From assembly GCA_945860205.1 (NCBI GenBank), contig CAMARK010000013.1, positions 1 to 64,000 of the forward strand: 64,000 nucleotides of DNA, read 5' to 3'. Positions 27,021 through 35,342 of this stretch are shown one piece after another. Made by a program: the position numbers and the translations under genes. This DNA is from Reyranella massiliensis 521 (GTDB lineage: Bacteria; Pseudomonadota; Alphaproteobacteria; Reyranellales; Reyranellaceae). Position 1 is the first letter of the stretch, and every line of letters begins with the position of its first letter. Under the pieces are notes generated by a model, which saw nothing but the letters and a program-made list of their open reading frames with translations, was not told the DNA's origin and did no database searches.

Positions 27021-27419
27021 CTAGCTCTTCGGCGATCCACCAAGGAAGCAGAAGATAGTGCCGCTCGGGCCGGCACAGATGTGGCTGTTGCCGTCAGGCG
27101 CGAGCTCCTTCAGCACCACCTTGGGCGGCACCAGCACCCAGCGGCCATTCACCAGCGCATACCAGTTGCCGTCGTCCCTCTGATAGGCGCGGGTCGGTCG
27201 GCAGTCGCCCGGGACGCCGTTCCGGGTGCCATTGCAGCACGACGCGTTCGAGCCGGGACGCTTCAGCTTTTCGTACCAGTCGTGATTTTCCGCGTGGCCC
27301 TGGCCGTGATGGCCGGACGAATCCTGGGCCATCGCTGGTGACCAGGCGAGAGCCGCGCACCAGGCGGCAATGAACAACAGCCGTGGGAACAACAGCCGTG
27401 GGAACAACAACCGTGGCAT
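27021..27419 (-). CDS. Small secreted protein with a repeat-built signal peptide
   Basis: A 132-residue exported protein of no recognised function. The signal peptide begins MPRLLFPRLLFPRLLF, three tandem five-residue units, and likely ends at 'SPAMAQ'. The mature part is rich in His, Cys and Trp ('HHGQGHAENHDWYEKLKRP', 'SCCNGTRNGVPGDCRPT', 'WYALVNGRWVLVPPKVV', 'HICAGPSGTIFCFLGG'). Such cysteine-containing small secreted proteins are common in Rhizobiales-like genomes. Start at ATG 27419 is the one that gives a signal peptide; AGGGTGG precedes it. Confidence 0.8.
   Translation of the reverse strand: MPRLLFPRLLFPRLLFIAAWCAALAWSPAMAQDSSGHHGQGHAENHDWYEKLKRPGSNASCCNGTRNGVPGDCRPTRAYQRDDGNWYALVNGRWVLVPPKVVLKELAPDGNSHICAGPSGTIFCFLGGSPKS
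27373..27417. repeat. Three 15-bp tandem repeats in a signal-peptide coding region
   Basis: Units 27373-27387, 27388-27402 and 27403-27417 are identical except for two bases in the last. Being a multiple of three, the repeat keeps the frame and adds five residues to the signal peptide per unit. Slippage is the likely origin. Confidence 0.9.
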
Positions 27420-27483
27420 GAGGGCTGCCACCCTTTGGTGTGTCGGTCGAGCCGGCAGCGTATTCGAGGCGACGTGCCGTCGC

Positions 27484-28359
27484 TCAGCCGATTCCGTTGG
27501 GCAAACTATACTCTTTCCGGAGGCCCGAGACGATGGGGACGAAATCGGGATCGTCGGCCGACAAGAGGCCGTGGCGCACAAAGAAGTCGATCAGCACCAG
27601 GTTGCAGTTGTACTTGAACTCGGTCGTGTCGCGCACCGTCTCGAACACGCGCTGCACCGGCCACAGCTCGAAGGAATGAACCTCACCGTCGTTTGCACGC
27701 GGGGTGAAACTCTCGGGCAGTTCGAGGTCGAAGCAGGTCATGATGTCGGGCTTGAGCTGCTGGCCCGACTGGTTCCAGTAGGCCACGAAGCTGACGGCCT
27801 TCGCCTGCCTGGCGAGCTCCGGCGGGATCGAGGCTTCCTCGCCGCATTCCTTGATCAGGTTCTCGTGAAGGCCGAGCCCGACCGGCTGTCCGCCCGCGAC
27901 GGTATTGTCGAGCTGGCCGGGGAAGGTGGGCTTCTCGTAGGAGCGTCGCGGCACCCAGATATGCAGCCCGTCGTCCTTGCGGACATAGCCCGTCATGTGC
28001 GGCCCGCCGGCGCGCACGCCGAACCACGGCACCGCCGATCGCTCCATCGCCATCAGCATCGGCGTGCCGGACGCTGGCGTCACGGCATAGTCCTCCTCGC
28101 GCCAAAGGCCTTTGAAGTAGCCACGCTCGCGCAAGGAGAGGAGGAAGGCGCGCATCTCGGCCGTGCGCTTCGCTGCGGTGTCGAGCTTCGCATCGAGGCG
28201 CCAGGCGCCGTCCTCGCGCCTGAAGAGCCCGCAGCCCGCCACGACGTCGGCGGCGAAGTCATGATGGACGAAGCCGGCACGGTCGCGGCCGATGAACCAG
28301 GGTTCGAACTGGGCGAGGTCGGCGTTGTTGCAGCGCCTGATATGGTCGAGGAAGGACAT
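27484..28359 (-). CDS. Nudix hydrolase, DUF4743/thiamine-pyrophosphokinase-linked type
   Basis: A 291-residue protein with an N-terminal DUF4743-like half ('MSFLDHIRRCNNADLAQFEPWF', 'GYFKGLWREEDYAV') and a C-terminal Nudix domain whose box reads 'GGQPVGLGLHENLIKECGEEASI' across two blocks (Gly, Glu, KECGEE). Yeast YJR142W-like relatives act on oxidised thiamine diphosphates, so a nucleotide- or thiamine-diphosphate pyrophosphatase role is likely. ATG 28359 has no clear ribosome site; an ATG 18 bases upstream is an alternative. It is divergent from the thioesterase gene with about 20 bases between them. Confidence 0.87.
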   Translation of the reverse strand: MSFLDHIRRCNNADLAQFEPWFIGRDRAGFVHHDFAADVVAGCGLFRREDGAWRLDAKLDTAAKRTAEMRAFLLSLRERGYFKGLWREEDYAVTPASGTPMLMAMERSAVPWFGVRAGGPHMTGYVRKDDGLHIWVPRRSYEKPTFPGQLDNTVAGGQPVGLGLHENLIKECGEEASIPPELARQAKAVSFVAYWNQSGQQLKPDIMTCFDLELPESFTPRANDGEVHSFELWPVQRVFETVRDTTEFKYNCNLVLIDFFVRHGLLSADDPDFVPIVSGLRKEYSLPNGIG

Positions 28360-28389
28360 GCGTTGGGGAGATAGCATAGAGTGCGGCCG

Positions 28390-28767
28390 ATGACAGAAGA
28401 TGAACTGCAGAAGCTCCTCGAAAAGTCGCTGCCGGTCACCGATTTGCATGGCCTGTTCGTCGAGGAGTGCCAGGACCAGGACATCCGGCTGCGTTTCTCG
28501 CTGGCCGCGGGGGAGACCTGGTCGATGCCGGCGCTGCTGTCGCTGGTCGACACCGCGCTCCGCGCCGCCGCGGGCCTCGAGACGCGGCTCACGCATCTCA
28601 ACGTCACGGTACTGAAGCCCGCGCAGGAAGCCGATGTGCTGGCGCTGTCGCGCGTCATACGCCGCGACGGCGATTCAATTCACGCCGAGGCCTGGCTGTT
28701 CAGTCACACCGCGATCGATCCGATGCTGCACGCGACGGCGAGCCTACGCAGCCTCTTTCCACGCTGA
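28390..28767 (+). CDS. Hotdog-fold thioesterase-like protein
   Basis: A 125-residue protein with the PaaI/4HBT outline: 'WSMPALLSLVDTALRAAAG' (core helix), 'THLNVTVLKPAQEADVLALSRVIRRDG' (in pieces) and 'HATASLRSLFP'. Such proteins hydrolyse acyl-CoA thioesters in the cytosol. ATG 28390 is chosen; GTG 28381 is in frame. Its 3' end overlaps the convergent meaA by 24 bases, and the CoA theme fits, although the two genes are not co-transcribed. Confidence 0.8.
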   Translation: MTEDELQKLLEKSLPVTDLHGLFVEECQDQDIRLRFSLAAGETWSMPALLSLVDTALRAAAGLETRLTHLNVTVLKPAQEADVLALSRVIRRDGDSIHAEAWLFSHTAIDPMLHATASLRSLFPR

Positions 28768-30753
28768 GTCCACGACGCCCACGACGTCGCGCATGATCGC
28801 CGTCAGGTCGAAATCCTTGGGCGTGTAGACGCGCGCCACGCCCGCCTTGATCAGCGCCTCGGCGTCGGCCGGCGGGATGATGCCGCCCACTACCACCGGC
28901 ACGTCGCCGATGCCGGCGGCACGGAGGCCGGCCAGCACGTCGCCCACCAGCGAGACATGGCCGCCCGACAGGATCGAGAGCCCGACCACGTGCACGCTCT
29001 CCTCGAGTGCTGCATTGACGATGCGCTCCGGCGTGAGGCGGATACCCTCGTAGACCACTTCCATGCCGCAATCGCGCGCACGCACGGCGATCTGCTCGGC
29101 GCCGTTGGAATGACCGTCGAGGCCGGGCTTGCCGACCAGGATCTTTATGCGCCGGCCGAGGCGCCGGGAGATCGTGTCGACCTCGCGGCGCACGGCCTCG
29201 AGGCGGCCGTCGGTCACGCCGGCGGCGCGGGCGACGCCGGTCGGCGCGCGATATTCACCGAACACCTGCCGCAGTGTGTCGGTCCATTCCCCGGTGGTGA
29301 CGCCGGCCTGGGCACAGGCGATCGAGGCCGGCATGACATTGCGGTCTTCCTTGGCGGCCGACGCGAGTTCGGCCAGCGCCTTCTTCGCGGCAGTCGAATC
29401 GCGGGCCACGCGCCAGGCGTTCAGCCGTTCAATTTGGCCGCTCTCGACGCCGGCATCGACCGTCATGATCGAGCCCGCGCCTGTCGACAGCGGCGAGGCT
29501 TCGGCTTCGGTGAAGGCGTTGACGCCGACCACGGTCTGCTCGCCCGCCTCGATGGCCGAGAGCCGTTTGAGATTCGATTCGACCAACCGCTGCTTCATGT
29601 AAGCCGATTCGATGGCCGCCACCGCGCCGCCGATATCGTCGATCCTGGCCATCTCGGCCAGCGTCTCTTCCTTGAGCGAGGCGACCTTGGCCGCGATCTC
29701 GGTGCTGCCGTCGAAGATGTCGCCATATTCCAGCAGGTCGGTCTCGAAGGCCACGATCTGCTGCAGGCGCAGCGACCATTGCTGGTCCCACGGCCGCGGC
29801 AGGCCCAAGGCCTCGTTCCACGCCGGGAGCTGCACCGAGCGGGCGCGGGCGTTCTTGCTCATCACCACGGCCAGCATTTCCAGGAGGATGCGATAGACGT
29901 TGTTCTCGGGCTGCTGCTCGGTGAGGCCGAGCGAATTCACCTGCACGCCGTAGCGGAACAGCCGCTGCTTGGGATCGGTGACGCCGTAGCGGTTGAGCGT
30001 GATGTCTTCCCACATCTCGGCGAACGCCCGCATCTTGCACATCTCGGTGACGAAGCGGATGCCGGCATTCACGAAGAAGGAGATGCGGCCCACGACCTGC
30101 GGGAAGTCGGCATCAGGCACCTGGCCGCGTGCCTTCACGGCATCGAGCACGGCGATGGCGTTGGCCAGCGAGAAGGCCAGCTCCTGCACCGGCGTGGCAC
30201 CTGCTTCCTGCAGGTGATAGCTGCAGACGTTCATCGGGTTCCACTTGGGAACCTCGCGGTAGGTGAAGCCGATCGTGTCGGCCGTCAGCCGCAGCGACGG
30301 CTCGGGCGGAAAGATATAAGTGCCGCGGGAAAGATATTCCTTGATGATGTCGTTCTGCGTCGTGCCCTGAAGCTTGTTGCGCGCCACGCCCTGTGCCTCG
30401 CCCGCCGCTATATAGAGAGACAGCAGCCACGCCGCCGGCGCGTTGATGGTCATCGACGTGTTCATCTTGTCGAGCGGGATGCCATCGAACAGCGCGCGCA
30501 TGTCGCCAAGGTGACTGATCGGGACGCCCACCTTGCCGACCTCGCCGCGGGCCAGCGGATGGTCGCTGTCGTAGCCGGTCTGGGTCGGCAAATCGAAGGC
30601 GACGCTGAGGCCGGTCTGACCGCGCGCCAGATTGGTGCGGTAGAGCTCGTTGGACTTCTCGGCCGTGGAATGGCCGGCGTAAGTCCGGATCAGCCAGGGC
30701 CGATCCTTTTTGGGCGCCTGATGTTTGGGCGCAGGGGGCGTCGTCTTGGTCAT
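28744..30753 (-). CDS. meaA: Ethylmalonyl-CoA mutase (MeaA-type, B12-dependent)
   Basis: A 669-residue single-chain acyl-CoA mutase. The N-terminal TIM barrel has the family hallmark 'RTYAGHSTAEKSNELYRTNL' and 'SVAFDLPTQTGYDSDHPLARGEVG' (in pieces), which fits MeaA/Ecm better than methylmalonyl-CoA mutase. The C-terminal cobalamin domain has the DxHxxG motif 'DGHSNG' at 546-551, with His548 as lower cobalt ligand. It converts ethylmalonyl-CoA to methylsuccinyl-CoA in the ethylmalonyl-CoA pathway for C2 assimilation, which operates in many alphaproteobacteria instead of the glyoxylate shunt. Start at 30753 lacks a good ribosome site, so the N-terminus is uncertain by some residues. Confidence 0.9.
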   Translation of the reverse strand: MTKTTPPAPKHQAPKKDRPWLIRTYAGHSTAEKSNELYRTNLARGQTGLSVAFDLPTQTGYDSDHPLARGEVGKVGVPISHLGDMRALFDGIPLDKMNTSMTINAPAAWLLSLYIAAGEAQGVARNKLQGTTQNDIIKEYLSRGTYIFPPEPSLRLTADTIGFTYREVPKWNPMNVCSYHLQEAGATPVQELAFSLANAIAVLDAVKARGQVPDADFPQVVGRISFFVNAGIRFVTEMCKMRAFAEMWEDITLNRYGVTDPKQRLFRYGVQVNSLGLTEQQPENNVYRILLEMLAVVMSKNARARSVQLPAWNEALGLPRPWDQQWSLRLQQIVAFETDLLEYGDIFDGSTEIAAKVASLKEETLAEMARIDDIGGAVAAIESAYMKQRLVESNLKRLSAIEAGEQTVVGVNAFTEAEASPLSTGAGSIMTVDAGVESGQIERLNAWRVARDSTAAKKALAELASAAKEDRNVMPASIACAQAGVTTGEWTDTLRQVFGEYRAPTGVARAAGVTDGRLEAVRREVDTISRRLGRRIKILVGKPGLDGHSNGAEQIAVRARDCGMEVVYEGIRLTPERIVNAALEESVHVVGLSILSGGHVSLVGDVLAGLRAAGIGDVPVVVGGIIPPADAEALIKAGVARVYTPKDFDLTAIMRDVVGVVDSAWKEAA

Positions 30754-30773
30754 GGTGGCGGCCAATGGCAGGG

Positions 30774-30797
30774 TTGACGTACACTCCCGTACACCAA
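30774..30797 (+). promoter_or_regulatory. Possible promoter for the DUF898-M48 pair
   Basis: TTGACG begins in the 103-base gap between the divergent genes, with a weak -10 (TAGATG) about 18 bases on. Two direct copies of GTACAC lie in the spacer region. Consensus fit of the -10 is poor, so this is tentative. Confidence 0.3.
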
Positions 30798-30856
30798 TAG
30801 ATGCTGCACCGCAGCATGGAATATTTCGCAGTGCAGCCGAGAGAATTGGGCCAGCC

Positions 30857-32056
30857 TTGAGCCACGCCACCACCCCCTGGGGCCAAACCGCGGGGAGTGC
30901 GCCGGGCGGCGTCTTTGTGCCCGAGCCGACCCGGCCGGATCTGACGCCCAGCCGGCCGGTCTACGACGGCACCTTGGGCGAGCTTTACGCCATCTATCTG
31001 CGCCATCTCGTCTTGATGATCGTGACCCTGGGCTGGTCGCGGTTCTGGGGCCGCACCCGCATCCGCCGCTACGTCTGGAACCATCTCGCGATCCTGGGCG
31101 ACCGCTTCGAGTATCGCGGTCGCGGTCGCGAGTTGCTGATCGGCTTCCTCTTCGCGATGGTGCTGCTCGCGGCCTGGGCCGGCCTGATGTACCTGGCCTG
31201 GATCTATGTCTTCCACGAGAAGCCGTTCGCCACCTTCGGGATGTTCGACATCTTCTCGTTGTCGGTGCTGCTGATCGGCTTTCCGCTCGCCTATGTCGGT
31301 CACTATGCCGGCCTGCGCTACAAGCTCTCGCGCACGCGCTGGCGCGGCATCCGTTGCGGCATGGCGGGTTCGGCCTGGCGCTACGGCGTGATCGCGACCT
31401 TCCTGCACTTCGCCAATGCCCTGACGGCCTACCTGCTGACGCCGGTGGTCTCTGTGAATCTCTCGCGGCCGCGCATCGCCAACACGCGACTGGGCACGCT
31501 GCCCTTCGCCTTCGCCGGCAACGCAGGCGACATCTACCGCCGCTACCTCGGCTACTATTTCCTGAACATCGTGGCGTGGATCGCGGCGGCCGTTGCCGTC
31601 TTCTTCACTGTTGGCGGCACGCTCGAGAGTCTTGGTGTATCAACGGACGATTTCCTGAAACTCTTCTCGAAGCCCAGCTTGCGCACGCTGCTGTTCGTGG
31701 TGGCGATCGCTTTCGCCGCCTACATCGTGTTCGGCCTGCTCATCCTGCCGCTGCGTTGCTGGTGGCAGGCCTACCTGATGCGCTACCTCGTGACCCACAG
31801 CCGCGCCGGCAACGTGTTGTTCGCCACCGCGATCTCGACGCGCCAGATGTGGGGCTTCCTGGTGTTGAATTACCTGATCGTGCTGCTGACCCTCGGCATC
31901 GGCTGGCCGTGGGTGATGCATCGCACGATGAAGCTGATCGCCGACCAGCTCTGGGTCTATGGCGCGCCCGATGGCGCCTCGATCGCCCAGCCGCCCGATC
32001 GCGGCCCGCGCTACGGCGAGGGCCTGCTCGACATGTTCGACGTGAGCGGGATCTGA
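30857..32056 (+). CDS. DUF898 (YjgN-like) membrane protein
   Basis: A protein of about 399 residues with roughly six to eight transmembrane helices. It carries the DUF898 pattern 'YDGTLGELYAIYLRHLVLMIVTLGWSRFWGRTRIRRYVWNH' (in pieces) near the N-terminus, and the same type of sequence recurs in the second half ('NAGDIYRRYLGYYFLNIVAW'). The role of the family is unknown. No ATG suits the conserved start; TTG 30857 is my choice and GTG 30917 is possible, while the long upstream frame runs into the divergent gene's leader. It is followed two bases later by an M48 protease gene, a pairing that suggests membrane quality control. Confidence 0.85.
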   Translation: MSHATTPWGQTAGSAPGGVFVPEPTRPDLTPSRPVYDGTLGELYAIYLRHLVLMIVTLGWSRFWGRTRIRRYVWNHLAILGDRFEYRGRGRELLIGFLFAMVLLAAWAGLMYLAWIYVFHEKPFATFGMFDIFSLSVLLIGFPLAYVGHYAGLRYKLSRTRWRGIRCGMAGSAWRYGVIATFLHFANALTAYLLTPVVSVNLSRPRIANTRLGTLPFAFAGNAGDIYRRYLGYYFLNIVAWIAAAVAVFFTVGGTLESLGVSTDDFLKLFSKPSLRTLLFVVAIAFAAYIVFGLLILPLRCWWQAYLMRYLVTHSRAGNVLFATAISTRQMWGFLVLNYLIVLLTLGIGWPWVMHRTMKLIADQLWVYGAPDGASIAQPPDRGPRYGEGLLDMFDVSGI

Positions 32057-32058
32057 CG

Positions 32059-33126
32059 ATGGCCGCTGCCTCGCGCTTCTACGACGGCATCACCGCGCAG
32101 GTGCACGAGGTCGGCGTGCGCGCCACTACTGGCGAGCTGATCATCTTCCGGCCCGCCGATTCGGGCATCGTGGCGCGCTGGCCGATCGACGAACTGGTCG
32201 TGCTGGGCGATGGCAACCACGAAGCGGCGCCGCCGGTCATGCGCCGTGACGGCGAGGCCCGCTTGGTCATCGAGGACATCGAGCTCAGGCAGCGGCTCGC
32301 CGCCCTCGTGCCTGAACTCGCGGCGCTCGACCACCGGCCGGCCCCGTTGGTCCCCAGGCTGGCGACGCTCGGCGTCACCTTGATGGCGCTGGTCGGGCTG
32401 TTCTGGCTCACCGTCGATTACGGCACCGAATATGCGGCACCCTGGCTGCCCTACAGCCTGCAGGCCAAGCTCGGCGAGACCGTGTTCGAGGAGCTGGTTG
32501 CCGACAAGGACCAATGCCACGGCGCGCAGGGGCTGGAGGCGATCAACAGACTCGCCAACGAACTCGCCCAGGCCGCAGGCTACGAGCACGAGGTCACCGT
32601 GCATATCGTCGAAGGCGGGCCGGTCAACGCCTTCACCCTGCCGGGCGGCATCCTGGTGTTCTATTCCGACCTGATCGACCAGGCCAAGGACCGCTCCCAG
32701 GTCGCGGGCGTGCTGGCGCACGAGATCGGCCATGTCGTGCATCATCATCCGATCAAGGGCATCGCGCGGCAGTACGGCATCGACCTGCTGATGAAGCTGG
32801 TGAGCGGTGGCTATTCCGATCTCCTGAACACGCTGAGCTCGGGCGGCAACATCCTGCTCGCGCTGCGCAACGGCCGCGCCTTCGAGCGCGAGGCCGACGC
32901 GACCGGCGTCGGGATGCTCGAGAAGCTCGGGCTCCGCGCCGACGGCATCGCCGGCTTCTTCGAACAGATGATGGAGAAGGAACCCAAGGACGCGGCCGCG
33001 GCCGCCGGCATCTGGTCGAGCCATCCGCCGACCCAGGAACGTATCGACGCCACCAAGCGGCCAACCACGGGCAAGCCCGCCTTCAGCGATGCCGACTGGA
33101 AGGCGCTGCGCGACGTCTGCAAGTGA
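32059..33126 (+). CDS. M48 family metalloprotease
   Basis: A 355-residue zinc protease. One membrane helix ('LATLGVTLMALVGLFWLTV') lies near residues 100-120; the catalytic domain has HEIGH at 221-225 and the downstream zinc Glu in 'FEREADATGVGML'. 'GGPVNAFTLPGGILVFYSDL' is the typical M48 strand before the helix. Like Oma1/BepA relatives, it probably degrades misfolded membrane or envelope proteins. The ATG is two bases after the DUF898 stop, so they form an operon. The following ATP-grasp gene begins at or near its stop. Confidence 0.92.
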   Translation: MAAASRFYDGITAQVHEVGVRATTGELIIFRPADSGIVARWPIDELVVLGDGNHEAAPPVMRRDGEARLVIEDIELRQRLAALVPELAALDHRPAPLVPRLATLGVTLMALVGLFWLTVDYGTEYAAPWLPYSLQAKLGETVFEELVADKDQCHGAQGLEAINRLANELAQAAGYEHEVTVHIVEGGPVNAFTLPGGILVFYSDLIDQAKDRSQVAGVLAHEIGHVVHHHPIKGIARQYGIDLLMKLVSGGYSDLLNTLSSGGNILLALRNGRAFEREADATGVGMLEKLGLRADGIAGFFEQMMEKEPKDAAAAAGIWSSHPPTQERIDATKRPTTGKPAFSDADWKALRDVCK

Positions 33127-33134
33127 GCGCGCGC

Positions 33135-33958
33135 ATGCCTTTCATAGTGCTCGCGACATCCCTTGAATCGCCCGGCATCACCCCGTCTGATCGGCTCTAT
33201 GCCGATGCGCTGGAGCGCCGCGGTTGTCGCGTCGTCGGTGCACCGTGGGACGGGCCGCGCGAGGCCTTTGCCGGCGCGCCGATGCGGTCGTGCTGCGCGC
33301 GACCTGGGGTTACTACCGGACGCTGGAAGCATTCCGAGATTGGACTGAGGCGATGGCCACGGCGACGCGGCTGTTCAATCCGATCGGTCTGGTGCGCTGG
33401 AACCTGCGCAAGGACTACGTCGGCAAGCTTGCGGCGGCGGGCGTCCGCGTGCCGCAATCGCACCTCGTGGCCTGCGAGGCTGATGCCATCGCCAAGGTGC
33501 TGGACGACGCGGGCTGGAATCAGGCCGTGGTGAAGCCCGCCTCGGGTGCATCGGGCCATTCCGTCGAGCTGGTAAAGCGCGCGACGCTTTTGGAACAAGT
33601 CGCCGGGCTTTCCGACGAGGCCCGCGCCTCGGAGCTGTCGCTGGTCTATTTCGATGGCGTTTTCAGCCACGCCATCCGCAAGCGCCCGCCGCCCGGCGAG
33701 TTCCGCAGCAACTCGCGCTATGGGCCGACTCGCACCGCCGAGACGCCGCCGCGTGAAGTGACGGAGCAGGGCGCGGCCTGCCTGCGCGCGCTGCCCGAGA
33801 TGCCGCTCTATGCCCGCGTCGACGGCGTGGTTCGTGACGGCGAACTGATCGTGATCGAGGTCGAGGTGCTGGAGCCGGCGCTGTTCATGGAGTTCGATCC
33901 GCCGTCGGCCGATCACTTCGCCGAGGCGACGCTGAGGCGCCTCCGGCCGTGCAGGTAA
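33135..33958 (+). pseudogene. ATP-grasp domain protein, frameshifted
   Basis: Two frames together encode one ATP-grasp protein of the RimK/DcsG-like type. The first frame gives 'MPFIVLATSLESPGITPSDRLYADALERRG...VVGAPWDGPREAFAGA'. The -1 frame continues 'ADAVVLRATWGYYRTLEAFRDW...TRLFNPIGLVRWNLRKDYV...VVKPASGASGHSVELVK' to the stop at 33958. The shift lies between about 33276 and 33290 and needs one lost base (or two gained). The rest is intact, so the break is recent or a sequence error. Members ligate amino acids or small acids with ATP; the substrate is unknown. GTG 33123, overlapping the protease stop as GTGA, is an alternative start. Confidence 0.8.
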
Positions 33959-33977
33959 AATGCCAGCAATCATAGAT

Positions 33978-34007
33978 TTGCAAGATCAGCAGGTTTTGGG
34001 CTATATT
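33978..34007 (+). promoter_or_regulatory. Conserved promoter module, copy B
   Basis: -35 TTGCAA (33978-33983), an 18-base spacer containing TCAGCAGGTTTTGGG, and -10 TATATT (34002-34007). The spacer core TCAGCAGGTTT matches copies A and C exactly. Confidence 0.7.
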
Positions 34008-34013
34008 CCTGAT

Positions 34014-34077
34014 ATCGTCGCCATGACGTGCATCTACTGCGCGGGCCGCCCGGTCACTTGCCCGGAGCGGCCTTTTT
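34014..34077 (+). ncRNA. Putative small RNA, copy B
   Basis: An inferred transcript of about 64 bases from the copy B module to its terminator, with no gene between. A short cysteine-containing reading frame starts at ATG 34023 (MTCIYCAGRPVTCPERPFSW), but the hairpin spans most of it and no ribosome site precedes it, so I favour a noncoding product. The IS3 element lies 38 bases beyond the terminator. Confidence 0.5.
34044..34077 (+). terminator. Intrinsic terminator of copy B transcript
   Basis: GGCCGC and CCGG (34044-34053) pair with CCGG and GCGGCC (34062-34072) with one bulged A, followed by TTTTT. Seen directly. Confidence 0.8.
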
Positions 34078-34094
34078 CGTGGCCGGTGGCAGCC

Positions 34095-34109
34095 CGAATT
34101 TTCAGACAG
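34095..34109. repeat. 15-bp direct repeat CGAATTTTCAGACAG flanking the IS region (left copy)
   Basis: Identical to 35429-35443 on the other side of the IS. It is not the target duplication, because 5 bases on the left and 57 on the right separate it from the IS ends. Each copy follows a hairpin terminator. Confidence 0.8.
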
Positions 34110-34191
34110 GTCCGTGGAGTGACCCCCTGGAGTTGGACAGGCTGTTCGGATCGGATCTGGACTAGAGTTGGCGGGCTTCGAGGAGAAGCCG

Positions 34192-34545
34192 ATGCCGAAT
34201 CGACGTTACAGCGAGATCTTCCGCCGTCAGGTGGTCGAAGAGATACTGAGCGGCGAGCACACGATGCTCGCCCAGTCACGGCGCTACGAGATCAGCCGCA
34301 GCCTTCTGCATGACTGGGTCGGCAAGTACCGAGCCGATGGCCTGGCGGCCGGGCGCTCGGCACGTGGCCTGCTGGCCGAGCAGGAGGCGCGGATCGCCGT
34401 GCTCGAACGCAAGATCGGGCAACTGACGCTTGAGAACGATCTGCTTAAAAAAACTACGGCGGCGCTGCGCCAACGCAACGCCGAGCCGCCCTCCGTGGTC
34501 AGCGGCCCGGTGGTCTCGGCGTCGCCCAAGGCTGCCGGCTCATGA
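34192..34545 (+). CDS. IS3 transposase OrfA (HTH)
   Basis: A 117-residue helix-turn-helix protein ('RRYSEIFRRQVVEEILSGE', 'RYEISRSLLHDWVGKYR'), with a C-terminal leucine-zipper-like part ('LEQ..RIAVLERKIGQLTLENDLLKK'). It binds the element ends. ATG 34192 is preferred; ATG 34168 is in frame. An A7 run at 34447-34453 allows -1 slippage; the -1 frame is open from 34449 into orfB, so an OrfAB fusion transposase can form. Confidence 0.9.
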   Translation: MPNRRYSEIFRRQVVEEILSGEHTMLAQSRRYEISRSLLHDWVGKYRADGLAAGRSARGLLAEQEARIAVLERKIGQLTLENDLLKKTTAALRQRNAEPPSVVSGPVVSASPKAAGS

Positions 34546-35342
34546 ACGTCGCGCGCTCGAGCTACTACTACCGAGCCAAGGCCCGCGGCGCTGATCGCGA
34601 GGTCCTGGTCGAGCGCCTGCGGGCCATCAAGGCTGCCATGCCGGCCTACGGCTACCGCCGGGTGACCGCCCAGCTCCGTCACGACGGGCTGGTGATCAAC
34701 CGCAAGAGAGTGCAGCGGCTGATGCGCGAGAATGGCCTGCTGGCCAAGAACAAACGCCGCTTCATCGTGACCACCGACTCCGGCCATGGCCGCACCGTCT
34801 TCCCCAACCGGGCCCGGCATATCGTTCCCGCCGGGCCCAACCAGCTGTGGGTCGCCGACCTGACCTACATCGCCATCGACCGCGGCTTCGTCTATCTGGC
34901 CGCCATCCTCGACGCCTGGTCGCGCCGCGTCGTCGGTTACGCCGTCGGCCGCAGCCTCGACAGCCGCCTGGCCCTGGCTGCCCTCGACGCCGCCATCGCC
35001 ACACGACGACCGCCACCCGGCTGCGTTCATCACTCCGACCAGGGCATCCAGTACGTCAGCATGGCCTACTGCAGGCGGCTGGCCGATCACGGCCTCGAAG
35101 GCTCGATGAGCCGCCGCGGCAACCCCTACGACAATGCCAAGGCCGAGAGCTTCATGAAGACGCTCAAGGTCGAGGAGGTCTACGTCGCCGACTACAGAAA
35201 ATACGCCGACGTCGTCGAGCGGTTGCCCCGCTTCATAGACGACATCTACAACAGCCAAAGGCTCCACTCCGCCCTCGGATACTGGAGCCCCGTTCAGTTC
35301 GAGTTCAACAACGCCCGGCAGCCTGTCCTGATCCAGCCCTGA
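34542..35342 (+). CDS. IS3 transposase OrfB (DDE integrase core)
   Basis: A 266-residue rve-type catalytic protein. The three acidic residues are in 'LWVADLTYIA' (Asp), 'VHHSDQGIQYVS' (Asp) and 'NAKAESFMKTLK' (Glu), with the usual D-D-35-E spacing. 'YGYRRVTAQLRHDGLVINRKRVQRLM' upstream is the HTH_21-type region. It overlaps orfA as ATGA and is in its -1 frame, fitting both re-initiation and frameshift expression. Confidence 0.93.
   Translation: MNVARSSYYYRAKARGADREVLVERLRAIKAAMPAYGYRRVTAQLRHDGLVINRKRVQRLMRENGLLAKNKRRFIVTTDSGHGRTVFPNRARHIVPAGPNQLWVADLTYIAIDRGFVYLAAILDAWSRRVVGYAVGRSLDSRLALAALDAAIATRRPPPGCVHHSDQGIQYVSMAYCRRLADHGLEGSMSRRGNPYDNAKAESFMKTLKVEEVYVADYRKYADVVERLPRFIDDIYNSQRLHSALGYWSPVQFEFNNARQPVLIQP

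Noticed and set aside
34023-34115. Cys-rich mini-protein starting MTCIYC at copy B
   Set aside because: Its codons are the terminator hairpin itself, and copies A and C do not encode anything similar; kept only as an alternative.
34447-34453. A7 run as an error-caused frameshift in the transposase
   Set aside because: OrfB lies in the -1 frame as in normal IS3 elements, so the run is a programmed slippage site or simply neutral.
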